Positions 18,143-27,167 of a DNA stretch of 53,670 nucleotides are shown piece after piece. The stretch is from Rhodospirillales bacterium. Lineage in GTDB: Bacteria; Pseudomonadota; Alphaproteobacteria; Acetobacterales; Acetobacteraceae. The stretch covers positions 1 to 53,670 of the forward strand of contig JANYDF010000106.1 of the NCBI GenBank assembly GCA_025359905.1, in the 5' to 3' direction. The notes under the pieces are model-generated. The model was not told where the DNA came from. It did not search any database and saw only the letters and a list, made by a program, of their open reading frames with translations. The position numbers and the translations under genes were made by a program. Within the stretch, counting starts at the first letter, position 1. The number at the start of each line of letters is the position of its first letter.

Positions 18143-18709
18143 ATGGCAACCGATCTGAACAGCCTCAAAACTGACCTGACGCGCCGCATGGACGGCGCGA
18201 TTGAAACCTTACGCCGCGATTTCAGCGGCCTGCGGTCGGGCCGCGCCAGCCCGGCGCTGCTGGAACCGGTGCGGGTGGAAGCCTATGGCGGTGAAGTGCC
18301 ATTGACCCAGGTGGGCACCATCGCCGTGCCGGAAGCGCGTATGCTGACGGTGCAGGTTTGGGACCGCAGCCTCGTCAATCACGTGGTGACCGCGATTCGC
18401 GACTGCGGACTCGGCCTGAACCCCAGTGCCGATGGTCAATTGGTCCGCGTGCCGTTGCCGCAGTTGACCGGCGAACGCCGCCTTGAGCTATCCAAGGCGG
18501 CGCATCGCTACGCCGAAGCGTCGAAAGTGGCGGTGCGCGGTGTGCGCCGCGACGGCATGGAACAGGTCAAGGCTCTGGAAAAAAAGAGCCTTATCGGCCA
18601 GGACGACAGCAAGCACTGGACTGAGGAAGTGCAGAAGCTCACCGATTCTTATGTGAAGCGGATCGATGAGGCGCTGGCTGACAAGGACCACGAAATAAAG
18701 CAGGTTTAG
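18143..18709 (+). CDS. frr: Ribosome recycling factor
   Basis: This 188-residue RRF splits post-termination ribosomes together with EF-G. It has the family features: the LRSGRASPALLEPVRVEAYG segment, VPLTQVGTIAVPEARML, and the C-terminal helix with DGMEQVKALEKK and the DDSKHWTEEVQKLTD-type stretch. Length is normal (185-190). Start is ATG. uppS begins 23 bp after the stop. Confidence 0.98.
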   Translation: MATDLNSLKTDLTRRMDGAIETLRRDFSGLRSGRASPALLEPVRVEAYGGEVPLTQVGTIAVPEARMLTVQVWDRSLVNHVVTAIRDCGLGLNPSADGQLVRVPLPQLTGERRLELSKAAHRYAEASKVAVRGVRRDGMEQVKALEKKSLIGQDDSKHWTEEVQKLTDSYVKRIDEALADKDHEIKQV

Positions 18710-18732
18710 GGCAGGCAACGGCGGTCAGGTAA

Positions 18733-19497
18733 GTGGCGGTTGGGCAGGGAGCGGTGCGGGATCTCGCGGAGGCCATGCCCGGAGGCGGTGGCGGACTTGT
18801 GCCGGTTCACGTCGCAATCATTATGGATGGCAACGGCCGCTGGGCGGCCGCACGCGGGCTGCCGCGTATTGCCGGGCATCGCGCTGGGGCACAGGCGGTG
18901 CGGCGCGTGGTCGAAGCGGCGATCACCCATAAGGTCGGCTGGCTGACGCTGTATGCTTTCAGCAGCGAAAATTGGCGGCGTCCGGCGGCCGAAATCGTCG
19001 ATCTGACCGGATTGCTGCGGCATTATTTGCGCAGCGAAGTTGCCGAATTGTCGGCCCAGGGGGTGCGGATGCACTTCATCGGCGACCGCGCCCGCTTCGA
19101 TGCCGATATTCAGAACGAACTGGCGCGCGCCGAGCGGGTCACGGCGGCCAACTCACGGCTTAATCTGGTCATCGCGCTGTCATATGGCGCACGAGCGGAA
19201 ATCGCTGCGGCTGCCCGCCACGCCGCAGAGGCCGCGCTGGCCGGTACGCTCGACCCCGCCGAATTGACCGAGGACAAATTTGCCAGCCTGCTGACCACGG
19301 CAGGCACGCCTGACCCGGATTTGATCGTGCGCACCAGCGGCGAGCAGCGTTTGTCGAATTTTCTCTTGTGGCAGGGGGCTTACGCCGAGTTGGTGTTTTT
19401 GGACGTTTTCTGGCCGGATTTCGGCGAAGCGCATTTTGCTGGCGCGCTGGCGGAGTTTGCCCGCCGCGAGCGCCGGTTCGGTGCGCGCCCTGGTTGA
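18733..19497 (+). CDS. uppS: Undecaprenyl diphosphate synthase (isoprenyl transferase)
   Basis: This cis-prenyltransferase makes the C55 lipid carrier used for peptidoglycan and other polymers. The catalytic motif IIMDGNGRWA (D32 counted from the GTG start) and the substrate-binding segments AFSSENWRRP and DPDLIVRTSGEQRLSNFLLWQ are present. Two starts are possible: the GTG used here (254 residues), or the ATG at 18775 (MPGGGGG), which has GGAGG only 2 bp upstream. Both keep all motifs. It overlaps cdsA and is probably translationally coupled to it. Confidence 0.96.
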   Translation: MAVGQGAVRDLAEAMPGGGGGLVPVHVAIIMDGNGRWAAARGLPRIAGHRAGAQAVRRVVEAAITHKVGWLTLYAFSSENWRRPAAEIVDLTGLLRHYLRSEVAELSAQGVRMHFIGDRARFDADIQNELARAERVTAANSRLNLVIALSYGARAEIAAAARHAAEAALAGTLDPAELTEDKFASLLTTAGTPDPDLIVRTSGEQRLSNFLLWQGAYAELVFLDVFWPDFGEAHFAGALAEFARRERRFGARPG

Positions 19498-20305
19498 CCC
19501 CGGACCCCGTGCGGGCGGATCGCGGCGCTGGGCCGATCTTGGCTTGCGCATCGCTTCGGCGGTCGTCCTGGTGCCGCTGGCGCTGGCTTGCCTGTGGTAT
19601 GGCGGCTGGGCGTGGGAGGCGCTGGTCGGATTGGCTGCCGTCGGTTTGACTTACGAATGGGCCAAACTCTGCGGGTTCATGCCGCTCTGGCGTGGCTGGC
19701 TGTATCTGGCGTTGGCCCTGGCATGGGCGATCGGTGCGCCGTTGCTTGGCATCGACGCCCGCCAACTCATTGAACTGGGCGCCGGGGCGCTCGCTGTTTG
19801 GCTGATCTCGCGCAGCCTCATGCTGGCTGCCGGCGTTATTTATGCCGGTCTGGGCGTGCTCGCATTGCTGTGGCTGCGTGCCGACCCGGTGGTTGGCTGG
19901 GGCAATGTGCTGTTTGTGCTGCTGATTGTCTGGGCCAGCGACATTGGCGCCTATTTGACGGGGCGGTTGATCGGCGGCCCGAAACTCGCCCCGGCAATCT
20001 CGCCCGGCAAGACGTGGTCCGGCGCGGCGGGCGGCTTGGTCGCGGCGATTGCTGTTGGCGCCGTCGCGGCGCAAAGCCCGGCGCTGCCGGTGCTGGCCCT
20101 GGCCGCTGGCCTCAGTGTGATCTCGCAAGCGGGCGATCTGTTGGAAAGCGGGTTGAAGCGCCGATTCAAAGTGAAGGATTCCAGCCACTTGATTCCTGGC
20201 CACGGTGGCCTGTTCGACCGGCTGGACGGTTTGCTGGCCGCAGCGCCGGCGGCGGGCGGGCTGGCGGTGTTGCTCGGGCGCGGTGTGGCATTGTGGCAAT
20301 GGTGA
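19481..20305 (+). CDS. cdsA: Phosphatidate cytidylyltransferase
   Basis: This 274-residue inner-membrane enzyme makes CDP-diacylglycerol from phosphatidate and CTP for phospholipid synthesis. It has several hydrophobic segments (such as IASAVVLVPLALACLWYGGW and VLFVLLIVWASDIGAYLTG). The CDS signature near the C-terminus reads ESGLKRRFKVKDSS...PGHGGLFDRLD. I placed the start at the GTG that overlaps the uppS end by 17 bp; the frame is open for 15 more codons. Its stop overlaps the dxr start (ATGGTGA). The uppS-cdsA-dxr-rseP order is conserved across Proteobacteria. Confidence 0.95.
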   Translation: MRALVDPGPRAGGSRRWADLGLRIASAVVLVPLALACLWYGGWAWEALVGLAAVGLTYEWAKLCGFMPLWRGWLYLALALAWAIGAPLLGIDARQLIELGAGALAVWLISRSLMLAAGVIYAGLGVLALLWLRADPVVGWGNVLFVLLIVWASDIGAYLTGRLIGGPKLAPAISPGKTWSGAAGGLVAAIAVGAVAAQSPALPVLALAAGLSVISQAGDLLESGLKRRFKVKDSSHLIPGHGGLFDRLDGLLAAAPAAGGLAVLLGRGVALWQW

Positions 20306-21468
20306 AAACTGTCACCGTCCTGGGCAGCACTGGCAGCGTCGGCACCCAGACGCTGGATCTGCTGCAAGCCGAGCCGCAGCGCTATGCCGTGCAAGCGCTG
20401 GTCGGCGGGCGCAACGCCGCGCTGCTGGCCGCGCAGGCCATCCGGTTTCGCGCCAAATTGGCGGTGGTGGCCGACCCTGCGGCGTATGCGGAGTTGAGCG
20501 CGGCCCTCGCGGGCACCGGCATCAACGCCGCCTGCGGCAGCGACGCCGTGGTCGCGGCAGCGGCGGAACCGGCTGATTGGACGATGGCAGCCATTGGCGG
20601 CGCCGCCGGTCTGCCTGCCACGCTGGCCGCCATCCGGCGTGGCCGGGCGGTGGCGCTGGCCAACAAGGAGGCGCTGGTCTGCGCGGGCGATGTCATGCTG
20701 CGCGCCGTGGCCGAGCACGGCGCCACGCTGTTGCCGGTCGATTCCGAGCACAACGCCATCTTCCAGGCGATGGCCGACGGCAATCGCGGCGCGGTCGACC
20801 ACATCACGCTGACCGCCTCCGGCGGGCCGTTCCGCACCGCCAGCATCGAGGAAATGCGCGCCGCTGGGCCGGAGAAGGCGCTGCGCCATCCGGTCTGGTC
20901 GATGGGGGCCAAGATTTCTATCGACAGCGCCACCATGATGAACAAGGGGCTGGAAGTCATTGAGGCGGCAAGGCTGTTCAGCTTGCCGAGCGAGCGGATT
21001 GCCGTGCTGGTGCACCCGCAATCGGTGATCCACGGCATGGTCCATTACAGCGATGGCAGCGTGCTGGCGCAGCTTGGCAGCCCGGACATGCGGGTGCCGA
21101 TTGCCCACACGCTGGCTTGGCCCGGCCGGATCGCGACCCATGCGCCGCGGCTCGACTTGGCTGCCATCGGCCGGCTGGAGTTCTCGGCCCCTGACGACGT
21201 GCGTTTCCCCGCACTGCGGATAGCGCGGGCCGCGTTGGTGGCGGGCGGCGGCGCGCCCTGTGTGCTGAACGCCGCCAACGAAGTCGCGGTTGCCGCATTT
21301 CTTGATCGTCATATTGGTTTCCTCGACATTGCCGCAATCGTGGACCATGTGATGCAGCAGATCGGAACCGAAGCAGCCGATACGCTGGACGCGGTGCTGG
21401 ACTTGGATGCGCGCGCGCGCGCCCTCGCCGTTCAGCAGTGCGGTGCCAGCGGACGGCCCGCTGCCTGA
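20299..21468 (+). CDS. dxr: 1-deoxy-D-xylulose 5-phosphate reductoisomerase
   Basis: This 389-residue NADPH-dependent enzyme makes 2-C-methyl-D-erythritol 4-phosphate, the committed step of the non-mevalonate isoprenoid pathway. The NADPH motif VLGSTGSVGTQTLD opens the protein. The metal/substrate residues lie in VDSEHNAIFQ, ASGGPFR and SATMMNKGLEVIEA, and LVHPQSVIHGMVHY follows. Length is standard. The ATG lies within the end of cdsA. The stop is 19 bp before the rseP start. Confidence 0.98.
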   Translation: MVKTVTVLGSTGSVGTQTLDLLQAEPQRYAVQALVGGRNAALLAAQAIRFRAKLAVVADPAAYAELSAALAGTGINAACGSDAVVAAAAEPADWTMAAIGGAAGLPATLAAIRRGRAVALANKEALVCAGDVMLRAVAEHGATLLPVDSEHNAIFQAMADGNRGAVDHITLTASGGPFRTASIEEMRAAGPEKALRHPVWSMGAKISIDSATMMNKGLEVIEAARLFSLPSERIAVLVHPQSVIHGMVHYSDGSVLAQLGSPDMRVPIAHTLAWPGRIATHAPRLDLAAIGRLEFSAPDDVRFPALRIARAALVAGGGAPCVLNAANEVAVAAFLDRHIGFLDIAAIVDHVMQQIGTEAADTLDAVLDLDARARALAVQQCGASGRPAA

Positions 21469-21487
21469 ATCCTGGAGAACGCACAAC

Positions 21488-22600
21488 GTGTTCGATGCCC
21501 TGCCGAAGCCGCTGAATTTCGCGATCCCGTTCCTGATCGTTCTGGGCGTGCTGGTGTTCTTTCATGAGCTTGGCCACTACCTCGCCGCCCGCTGGCGCGG
21601 CGTGCATGTGGAAGCCTTCTCCATTGGCTTCGGCCGCGCCTTGGCTTCATGGAAGGACAAGCACGGCACGGTGTGGAAGCTGTGCTGGATTCCACTCGGC
21701 GGCTATGTGAAGCTGCACGGTCAGGAACGCCCGGAAGACGTCGGGGCCGAAGTGCGGGCCGCGTGGCTGCCGGGGCGTACCTTCCACGAAAAGTCGGTCG
21801 GCTCGCGTGCCATCGTGGTTGCCGCCGGTCCGGTGGCCAATTTTCTGCTGGCCGCTGTGCTGTTCGCAGGACTGTTTGCCACCGCCGGCCAGCCGCTGGT
21901 GCTGCCCGAAATCGGCGATGTGCTGGCGGATAGCCCCGCTGCGCGCGGCGGGCTGCTCACCGGTGACCGGGTGAATGCGATCGACGGGCAGCCGGTGACC
22001 CGCTTCGAAGATATCCAGCGCATGATCGCTGAACATCCGTCGCAGCCGATGCATCTGGAGATCACCCGCGCCGGGGCTGCGATGGCCATCGACGTGGTGA
22101 CCGGCAGCCGCCAGTCCGGCGGGCACAGCATCGGCAGCCTCGGCGTGGCCGCACACTCGGTTCAGTACAATCGCTTGCCAGTCGGCAGCGCCATCGTAAC
22201 CGGTGTTACGCACACCTGGGATGTGCTGGCGCAGACCGTCGGCGGTTTGTGGCAGATCATCACCGGGCGGACCGGGGCGGAAGCTCTCGGCGGGCCGCTT
22301 GGCATTGCCAAGTTGTCGGGGCAGGCAGCCGAGCAGGGGCCGGCCTCGCTGATCGACTTCATTGCGGTGCTGTCGGTCAATCTCGGCCTGATCAACCTGT
22401 TCCCCATCCCGGTCTTGGACGGCGGGCATCTGCTGTTCTATTTGGCCGAGGCGCTGCGCGGCCGGCCGTTGCCGCAACGCGCGGTAGAATATGGCTTCCG
22501 CGCCGGTTTGGCGCTGCTGGCGGGGTTGTTCGTGTTCGCGACTTGGAACGACCTGTCGCATCTGGGGCTTGTGCGCTGGGTGCAAGGCCTGATCGGCTGA
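21488..22600 (+). CDS. rseP: RIP metalloprotease RseP (site-2 protease family)
   Basis: This 370-residue inner-membrane zinc protease cleaves membrane-bound anti-sigma factors and leftover signal peptides. The zinc motif HELGH is at residues 26-30 in the first hydrophobic segment. A PDZ domain follows (about 120-200, DVLADSPAARGGLLTGDRVNAI). The second metal motif NLFPIPVLDGGHL is near the C-terminus. I chose the GTG with GGAGAA about 9 bp upstream (MFDALPKP); an upstream extension of the frame overlaps dxr and is unlikely. It precedes bamA, as usual. Confidence 0.96.
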   Translation: MFDALPKPLNFAIPFLIVLGVLVFFHELGHYLAARWRGVHVEAFSIGFGRALASWKDKHGTVWKLCWIPLGGYVKLHGQERPEDVGAEVRAAWLPGRTFHEKSVGSRAIVVAAGPVANFLLAAVLFAGLFATAGQPLVLPEIGDVLADSPAARGGLLTGDRVNAIDGQPVTRFEDIQRMIAEHPSQPMHLEITRAGAAMAIDVVTGSRQSGGHSIGSLGVAAHSVQYNRLPVGSAIVTGVTHTWDVLAQTVGGLWQIITGRTGAEALGGPLGIAKLSGQAAEQGPASLIDFIAVLSVNLGLINLFPIPVLDGGHLLFYLAEALRGRPLPQRAVEYGFRAGLALLAGLFVFATWNDLSHLGLVRWVQGLIG

Positions 22601-22666
22601 CAAGTTCGCGTGCTACGCGGCGCTGGAACGCGCCGGGTAGCGCGCGGCTGATGCCGCCGCTATTGT

Positions 22667-22688
22667 CCGGCCCGCCCGCAAGGGCCGG
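22667..22688 (+). repeat. 7-bp inverted repeat in the rseP-bamA gap
   Basis: CCGGCCC (22667-22673) and GGGCCGG (22682-22688) flank an 8-base loop in the 134-bp gap. It has no T-run. It may attenuate or separate rseP and bamA transcripts; nothing stronger can be said. Confidence 0.25.
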
Positions 22689-22734
22689 CGACGTTCGCCG
22701 ACTCGGCGTCAGAGCGGCTTAGCCGCTGGGAGTA

Positions 22735-25083
22735 TTGCTGTTGTCTCGCACCCATGCCGCGCTGCTTGCCGCGACCTTTGCCGCCTGTTCGGTCTTGTCC
22801 ACTGCTTCGATGTCGCAGGACGCTCCGGTAGGGCAAGCGGCCACCCCAGGTGCGGCTGCCGCCACGGCGGCCGGAACCATTGCGTCCATCACGGTGCAGG
22901 GCAACCAGCGGATCGAGGAAAGCACCATCCGCTCGTACATGTTGGTGCAGCCGGGTGATCCGTTCGATGCCGACCGGATGGATCGCAGCCTCAAGACGCT
23001 CTATGCCACCGGGCTGTTTGCCGATGTCAGTCTGAACCGCTCTGGCAGCGCGCTTGTGGTGCGGGTGGCGGAAAACCCGATCGTCAACCGGATCGCTTTC
23101 GAGGGAAACAAGAAGGTTTCCGACGATACGCTGCGCCCGGAATTGCAGTTGCGCCCGCGCTCGGTGTTCACGCCGAAAATGGCGCAGGCCGACCGGCAGC
23201 GCATCCTCGACCTGTACGGCAAGCGTGGCCGCTTCGCCGCCACGGTTGAGCCGAAGATCATCAAGCTGGAACAGAATCGCGTCGATGCGGTGTTCGAAAT
23301 CCACGAGGGCGCGGAAACACTGGTCAGCCGCATTGCCGTCGTCGGCAACCATGCTTTCAGCGAGGATCGGCTAAAGGAAGTCATCGGCAGCCGCGAGGAG
23401 GCTTGGTGGCGTTTGTTGTCGTCCAGCGACAGCTACGATCCGGACCGGGTAAATTTCGACAAAGAGTTGCTGCGCCGCTTCTATTTGAAGAACGGCTATG
23501 CCGATCTGGAGGTCACCAACGCCACGGCGGAATTGGCCCCTGACCGCTCGGCGTTCTTCCTGACCTTCACGGTCGACGAAGGCGCCCGCTACAAGGTCGG
23601 CAAGGTCAAACTCAACGCCTCGCTCAAGCGGCTCGATACCGCCACCTTGGAGCCGTTGCTCGATATCCAGGAAGGCGACTGGTACGACGGCGATGCTGTC
23701 GAGCGCAATGTGCAGGCGTTGACCGATGCGGTGCACAACCGCGGGTTCGCTTTCGTGGATGTGAAGCCGCGCGTGTCCCGCGACCATGACAAGCACACCG
23801 TCGATCTGGTGTTCGATGTCGGCGAAGGCCCGCGCGTCTATGTCGAGCGGATCGAAATCACCGGTAACACGCGGACCAAGGACAACGTCATCCGGCGCGA
23901 GTTCCGCCTTGCCGAAGGCGACGCGTTCAATGCCGCCCTGCTGCGCCGGTCGCGCCAGCGATTGCAGGACCTGAACTACTTCAACAACGTGATCGTCAAT
24001 TCCGCGCCTGGCTCAACCCCGGACCGCGCCATTGTGAATGCCACCGTCGATGAAAAAGCGACCGGTGAACTGACCATCGGCGGCGGTTATTCCAGCGATA
24101 TCGGTGCATTGGTCAATCTTGGGCTGCATGAGCACAACTTGGTTGGCACCGGCGTCGATGGCGGCATCAACACCATCATCGCGCAGAAGGAAACCTCGAT
24201 TGATCTATCGGTGTCGGACCCGTATTTCCTGGACCGGAATTTGGTGTTCGGCTACGATTTGTTTCATACCGATAATAACAACCAGCAAATTTCGCAATAT
24301 AGCGAGCGCCGCAACGGCTTCTCCGTTCGTATCGGCTACAATTTTAACGAACACCTGCACCAGTCCTGGGCCTACTCGCTGATCGACCGCAATGTGTACA
24401 GTGTCGCCAGCGCTGCCAGCGTCTACATTAAGAATTTGGCGGGCACGTCAGACCTGTCGCAGATCGGCCAGACGCTTACCTTGGACTACCGGGACAGCAT
24501 CCTCGACCCGCACACCGGTTGGGTGGTGCGCGCCGGGACGGATTTTGCGGGTGCCGGCGGCACCGAGCGGTTTATTCGGACCAAGGTTGATGGCGTGTAT
24601 TATCTGCCGCTCGATCAATTGACCGGTAACACCGACTGGGGCATTGCGGTATCAGGTGGTGTTGGTTACTTGCTGACCTTGGGACGGCGGGAGAAGATCA
24701 TCGATAACTTCTTCCTTGGTGGCGAAAATTTGCGTGGCTTCCTTGAAGGCGGCGTCGGTCCGCATGCGATCAACGGTGGCGATAGCTTGGGTGGCAAGTT
24801 GCTCTGGACCCAATCCACCGAATTGCGCTTCCCGTTGCCAGTTTCAGCCGATCTCGGGCTGACCGGGCGCGTGTTCGTCGATGCCGGCGCGTTGTCGCAG
24901 GATGGCCAGAACGGCTCGCAAGGCCCGGTGTTCGATAGCTCGAGCCCGCGCCTCAGCGCCGGGTTCGGCGTGTCGTGGAAGACGCCGCTCGGGCTCATCA
25001 ATATTGATTTGGGTGAGCCGATCCTGAAGAAAAAATACGACCAGACCCAGATCTTCCGCTTCGGCTTTGGAACAAGGTTTTAG
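22735..25083 (+). CDS. bamA: Outer membrane protein assembly factor BamA
   Basis: This 782-residue core of the BAM complex folds and inserts beta-barrel proteins into the outer membrane. An N-terminal Sec signal (LLAATFAACSVLSTASMS) is followed by five POTRA domains (about residues 45-425, the first starting IASITVQGNQRIEESTI). The C-terminal barrel contains the conserved loop-6 motif (LRGF, in GGENLRGFLEGG) and ends with the aromatic signature FRFGFGTRF. The start is a TTG with GGGAG just upstream; a TTG two codons later is possible. The OmpH/Skp gene follows after 5 bp. Confidence 0.97.
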   Translation: MLLSRTHAALLAATFAACSVLSTASMSQDAPVGQAATPGAAAATAAGTIASITVQGNQRIEESTIRSYMLVQPGDPFDADRMDRSLKTLYATGLFADVSLNRSGSALVVRVAENPIVNRIAFEGNKKVSDDTLRPELQLRPRSVFTPKMAQADRQRILDLYGKRGRFAATVEPKIIKLEQNRVDAVFEIHEGAETLVSRIAVVGNHAFSEDRLKEVIGSREEAWWRLLSSSDSYDPDRVNFDKELLRRFYLKNGYADLEVTNATAELAPDRSAFFLTFTVDEGARYKVGKVKLNASLKRLDTATLEPLLDIQEGDWYDGDAVERNVQALTDAVHNRGFAFVDVKPRVSRDHDKHTVDLVFDVGEGPRVYVERIEITGNTRTKDNVIRREFRLAEGDAFNAALLRRSRQRLQDLNYFNNVIVNSAPGSTPDRAIVNATVDEKATGELTIGGGYSSDIGALVNLGLHEHNLVGTGVDGGINTIIAQKETSIDLSVSDPYFLDRNLVFGYDLFHTDNNNQQISQYSERRNGFSVRIGYNFNEHLHQSWAYSLIDRNVYSVASAASVYIKNLAGTSDLSQIGQTLTLDYRDSILDPHTGWVVRAGTDFAGAGGTERFIRTKVDGVYYLPLDQLTGNTDWGIAVSGGVGYLLTLGRREKIIDNFFLGGENLRGFLEGGVGPHAINGGDSLGGKLLWTQSTELRFPLPVSADLGLTGRVFVDAGALSQDGQNGSQGPVFDSSSPRLSAGFGVSWKTPLGLINIDLGEPILKKKYDQTQIFRFGFGTRF

Positions 25084-25088
25084 CAACG

Positions 25089-26024
25089 ATGCTTCGCTTA
25101 CTCGCAGCCGCTGCCCTGGTGTACGTGTCGGCCATGCCGCTCGCGCTGGCGGCCGACACGACGTCGCAGGACTTTTTCATTCCAGGCCAAGCTAAGCCCG
25201 CCCAGGGCGGTCAGCCAGCCAAGTCTGCCAAGCCGGTGCAACGGCCCGCTGTGGCCGCGCCAATCCAGGCGACGCCAGCGCCGCCGCTGGCTGCGGCCGG
25301 TGATGCGCAAGACGGCGGTGTGCCGCCGCTGAATGTGCAATTGCCGCCGCCTCCGGAACTGCCGCCGCTGCCGAAGGGCGAGTCCCCGCCGGTGCCGGTG
25401 ATCGGCGTTATGGGCGTGCCCGAAGTGATGCGCGCGTCCGCCGCTGGGCAGCAGGTGGAGAAGATCATCGGCGAACGCCGCGCCAAGCTGAACGAGGATG
25501 CGCAGAAGGAACAACAGGTCTGGCGCGAGATGCAGCAGGCCCTGGCCAATGAGCGCGCCAAGCTGACGTCCGACCAGGTGCGTGCGCGCGAAAAAGACCT
25601 GCAGGAGCGCATCACCACCGCGCAGCGGCAATTCCGCGACCGCAACCGCATTATTCAGGAAGCGGCGCAGTACGCTTTGGCGCAGATCGAGCGCACGCTG
25701 ATTGCGGTGATCCGGCAGGTTTCGGACTCGCGCGGCATGAATTTGGTGCTGCACCGCGCCCAAGTGGCACTGAACGTCAACCAGTTCGACATCACCGATC
25801 AGGTCGCCGAGCAACTCAACAAAATCCTGCCGAGCGTGCTGATCCCGCCAGACGGCGTTTCTCCGTCGTCGTTGCCGGCGGATGTTCGGGCGCAAGCCGT
25901 GGCGCTGCCGGCGGCTGCCGCCGCGGCGCCGCCGGCCTCCGTTGCACCCGCGCCCGCTGCTGCGGCACCTGCCGCCGCAGCACCTGCCGCCGCAGCCCCT
26001 GCGGCCGCCGCGCCGGCTCAATAA
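25089..26024 (+). CDS. OmpH/Skp-family periplasmic chaperone with long Ala/Pro-rich ends
   Basis: This 311-residue protein has a signal peptide (LLAAAALVYVSAMPLALAA) and a Skp/OmpH-like core. The core runs from VIGVMGVPEVMRASAAGQQVE (about residue 105) through a charged coiled-coil stretch (KLNEDAQKEQQVWREMQQAL...EKDLQERITTAQRQFRDRN). Skp escorts unfolded outer-membrane proteins to BamA, its upstream neighbour. Typical Skp proteins are about 160-200 residues. The extra length here is an N-terminal Pro/Ala/Gln linker (about 30-100) and a C-terminal Ala/Pro tail with DNA-level repeats. The position bamA-skp-lpxD supports the assignment. Confidence 0.88.
   Translation: MLRLLAAAALVYVSAMPLALAADTTSQDFFIPGQAKPAQGGQPAKSAKPVQRPAVAAPIQATPAPPLAAAGDAQDGGVPPLNVQLPPPPELPPLPKGESPPVPVIGVMGVPEVMRASAAGQQVEKIIGERRAKLNEDAQKEQQVWREMQQALANERAKLTSDQVRAREKDLQERITTAQRQFRDRNRIIQEAAQYALAQIERTLIAVIRQVSDSRGMNLVLHRAQVALNVNQFDITDQVAEQLNKILPSVLIPPDGVSPSSLPADVRAQAVALPAAAAAAPPASVAPAPAAAAPAAAAPAAAAPAAAAPAQ
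25965..26021 (+). repeat. 15-bp tandem repeats coding the Ala/Pro tail
   Basis: GCACCTGCCGCCGCA occurs exactly twice in tandem (25965-25979 and 25980-25994), followed by degenerate copies. It codes for repeated APAAA-type pentapeptides at the end of the Skp-like protein and could vary in copy number by slippage. Confidence 0.65.
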
Positions 26025-26052
26025 CGGCGCGCTCAGCAGGAGACTGTTCACG

Positions 26053-27162
26053 GTGGCCGGTCAGGATGCGTGTGGCGATCCGCGCTTCTTTGCGCGCAGT
26101 GGGCCGTACACGGTGGCGCAGATCGCAGCAGCGGCCGGCGCTGCGCCGCCCTCGGGCGCGGACCTGCTGCTGCACGGCGTGGCCCCGCTGCAACTCGCCG
26201 GCCCCGTCCACCTCAGCTTCCTGGACAACCGCCGCTACATCACCGCGCTGACGGCGACGAGCGCCGGGGCGGTGATCGTGCATCCCGACATGGCCAAGCA
26301 CGTCCCGGCCGGGTCGGTGGCGCTACTGACCCAGGAACCCTATTTGGGCTGGGCGCGGGCGGCGGCACTGTTCCATCCGTTGCCGCCGGCACGCCCTGGA
26401 ATACATGCGTCCGCCGTGGTCGATCCCTCCGCCATGATCGATCCCATGGCCGACCTTGGGCCGTTTTGCGTTGTTGGCGCGGGGGCGGAGATCGGCGCGG
26501 GCTGCCGCATTGGGCCGCACGGCGTGATCGGCGCGGGCGCTATCCTTGGCCCGGATTGCCGGATTGGCGCCCATGCCAGCGTCAGTCACGCCATATTGGG
26601 GGCCAGGGTGTACGTCTATCCCGGTGCGCGCGTTGGCCAGGAGGGCTTTGGTTTTGCCATGTCCGGCGCGGGCTTTGTCAGCGTGCCGCAACTGGGCCGG
26701 GTGATCGTGGGCGACGATGTGGAAATCGGCGCCAACAGCACGGTTGACCGGGGCTCGGCGCAGGACACGGTGATCGGCGCCGGCACCCGGATCGACAATT
26801 TGGTGCAGATCGCCCACAATGTGTCGCTCGGCCGGTGCTGTGTATTGGCCGCGCAGGTTGGCATTTCGGGTTCCACCGTGCTGGAAGACTTCGTCATGGT
26901 CGGCGGCCAAGCGGCGTTCGCGGGCCATGTGCGGGTGGGGCAGCGGGCGCGGATCGGGGCGCAGGCGGGGGTGATTTCCGATGTGGCGGCAGGGGCCGAA
27001 TTGCTCGGCAGCCCAGCGATGCCGCTGAAGGAGTTCTTCCGCAACGTCGCCACGTTGCGCAGGATTGCGGCCGGACGGCGCACCGCGTCATATGGCGCGC
27101 CGAAGCCGGGCGAAGAAACGGCAGATGGCGAAGCAACCGCAGATCGGACGCGTTCGAGGTGA
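26053..27162 (+). CDS. lpxD: UDP-3-O-acylglucosamine N-acyltransferase
   Basis: This 369-residue lipid A enzyme transfers a hydroxyacyl chain from ACP to the 2-amino group of UDP-3-O-acylglucosamine. The N-terminal uridine-binding domain (about 1-105) is followed by left-handed beta-helix hexapeptides and a C-terminal helix. The catalytic His is H255 in VQIAHNVSLG. The start is a GTG with AGGAGA about 9 bp upstream; an upstream extension would overlap the skp gene. It is followed at 5 bp by fabZ, as in the usual lpxD-fabZ-lpxA order. Confidence 0.96.
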   Translation: MAGQDACGDPRFFARSGPYTVAQIAAAAGAAPPSGADLLLHGVAPLQLAGPVHLSFLDNRRYITALTATSAGAVIVHPDMAKHVPAGSVALLTQEPYLGWARAAALFHPLPPARPGIHASAVVDPSAMIDPMADLGPFCVVGAGAEIGAGCRIGPHGVIGAGAILGPDCRIGAHASVSHAILGARVYVYPGARVGQEGFGFAMSGAGFVSVPQLGRVIVGDDVEIGANSTVDRGSAQDTVIGAGTRIDNLVQIAHNVSLGRCCVLAAQVGISGSTVLEDFVMVGGQAAFAGHVRVGQRARIGAQAGVISDVAAGAELLGSPAMPLKEFFRNVATLRRIAAGRRTASYGAPKPGEETADGEATADRTRSR

Positions 27163-27167
27163 GTGGC

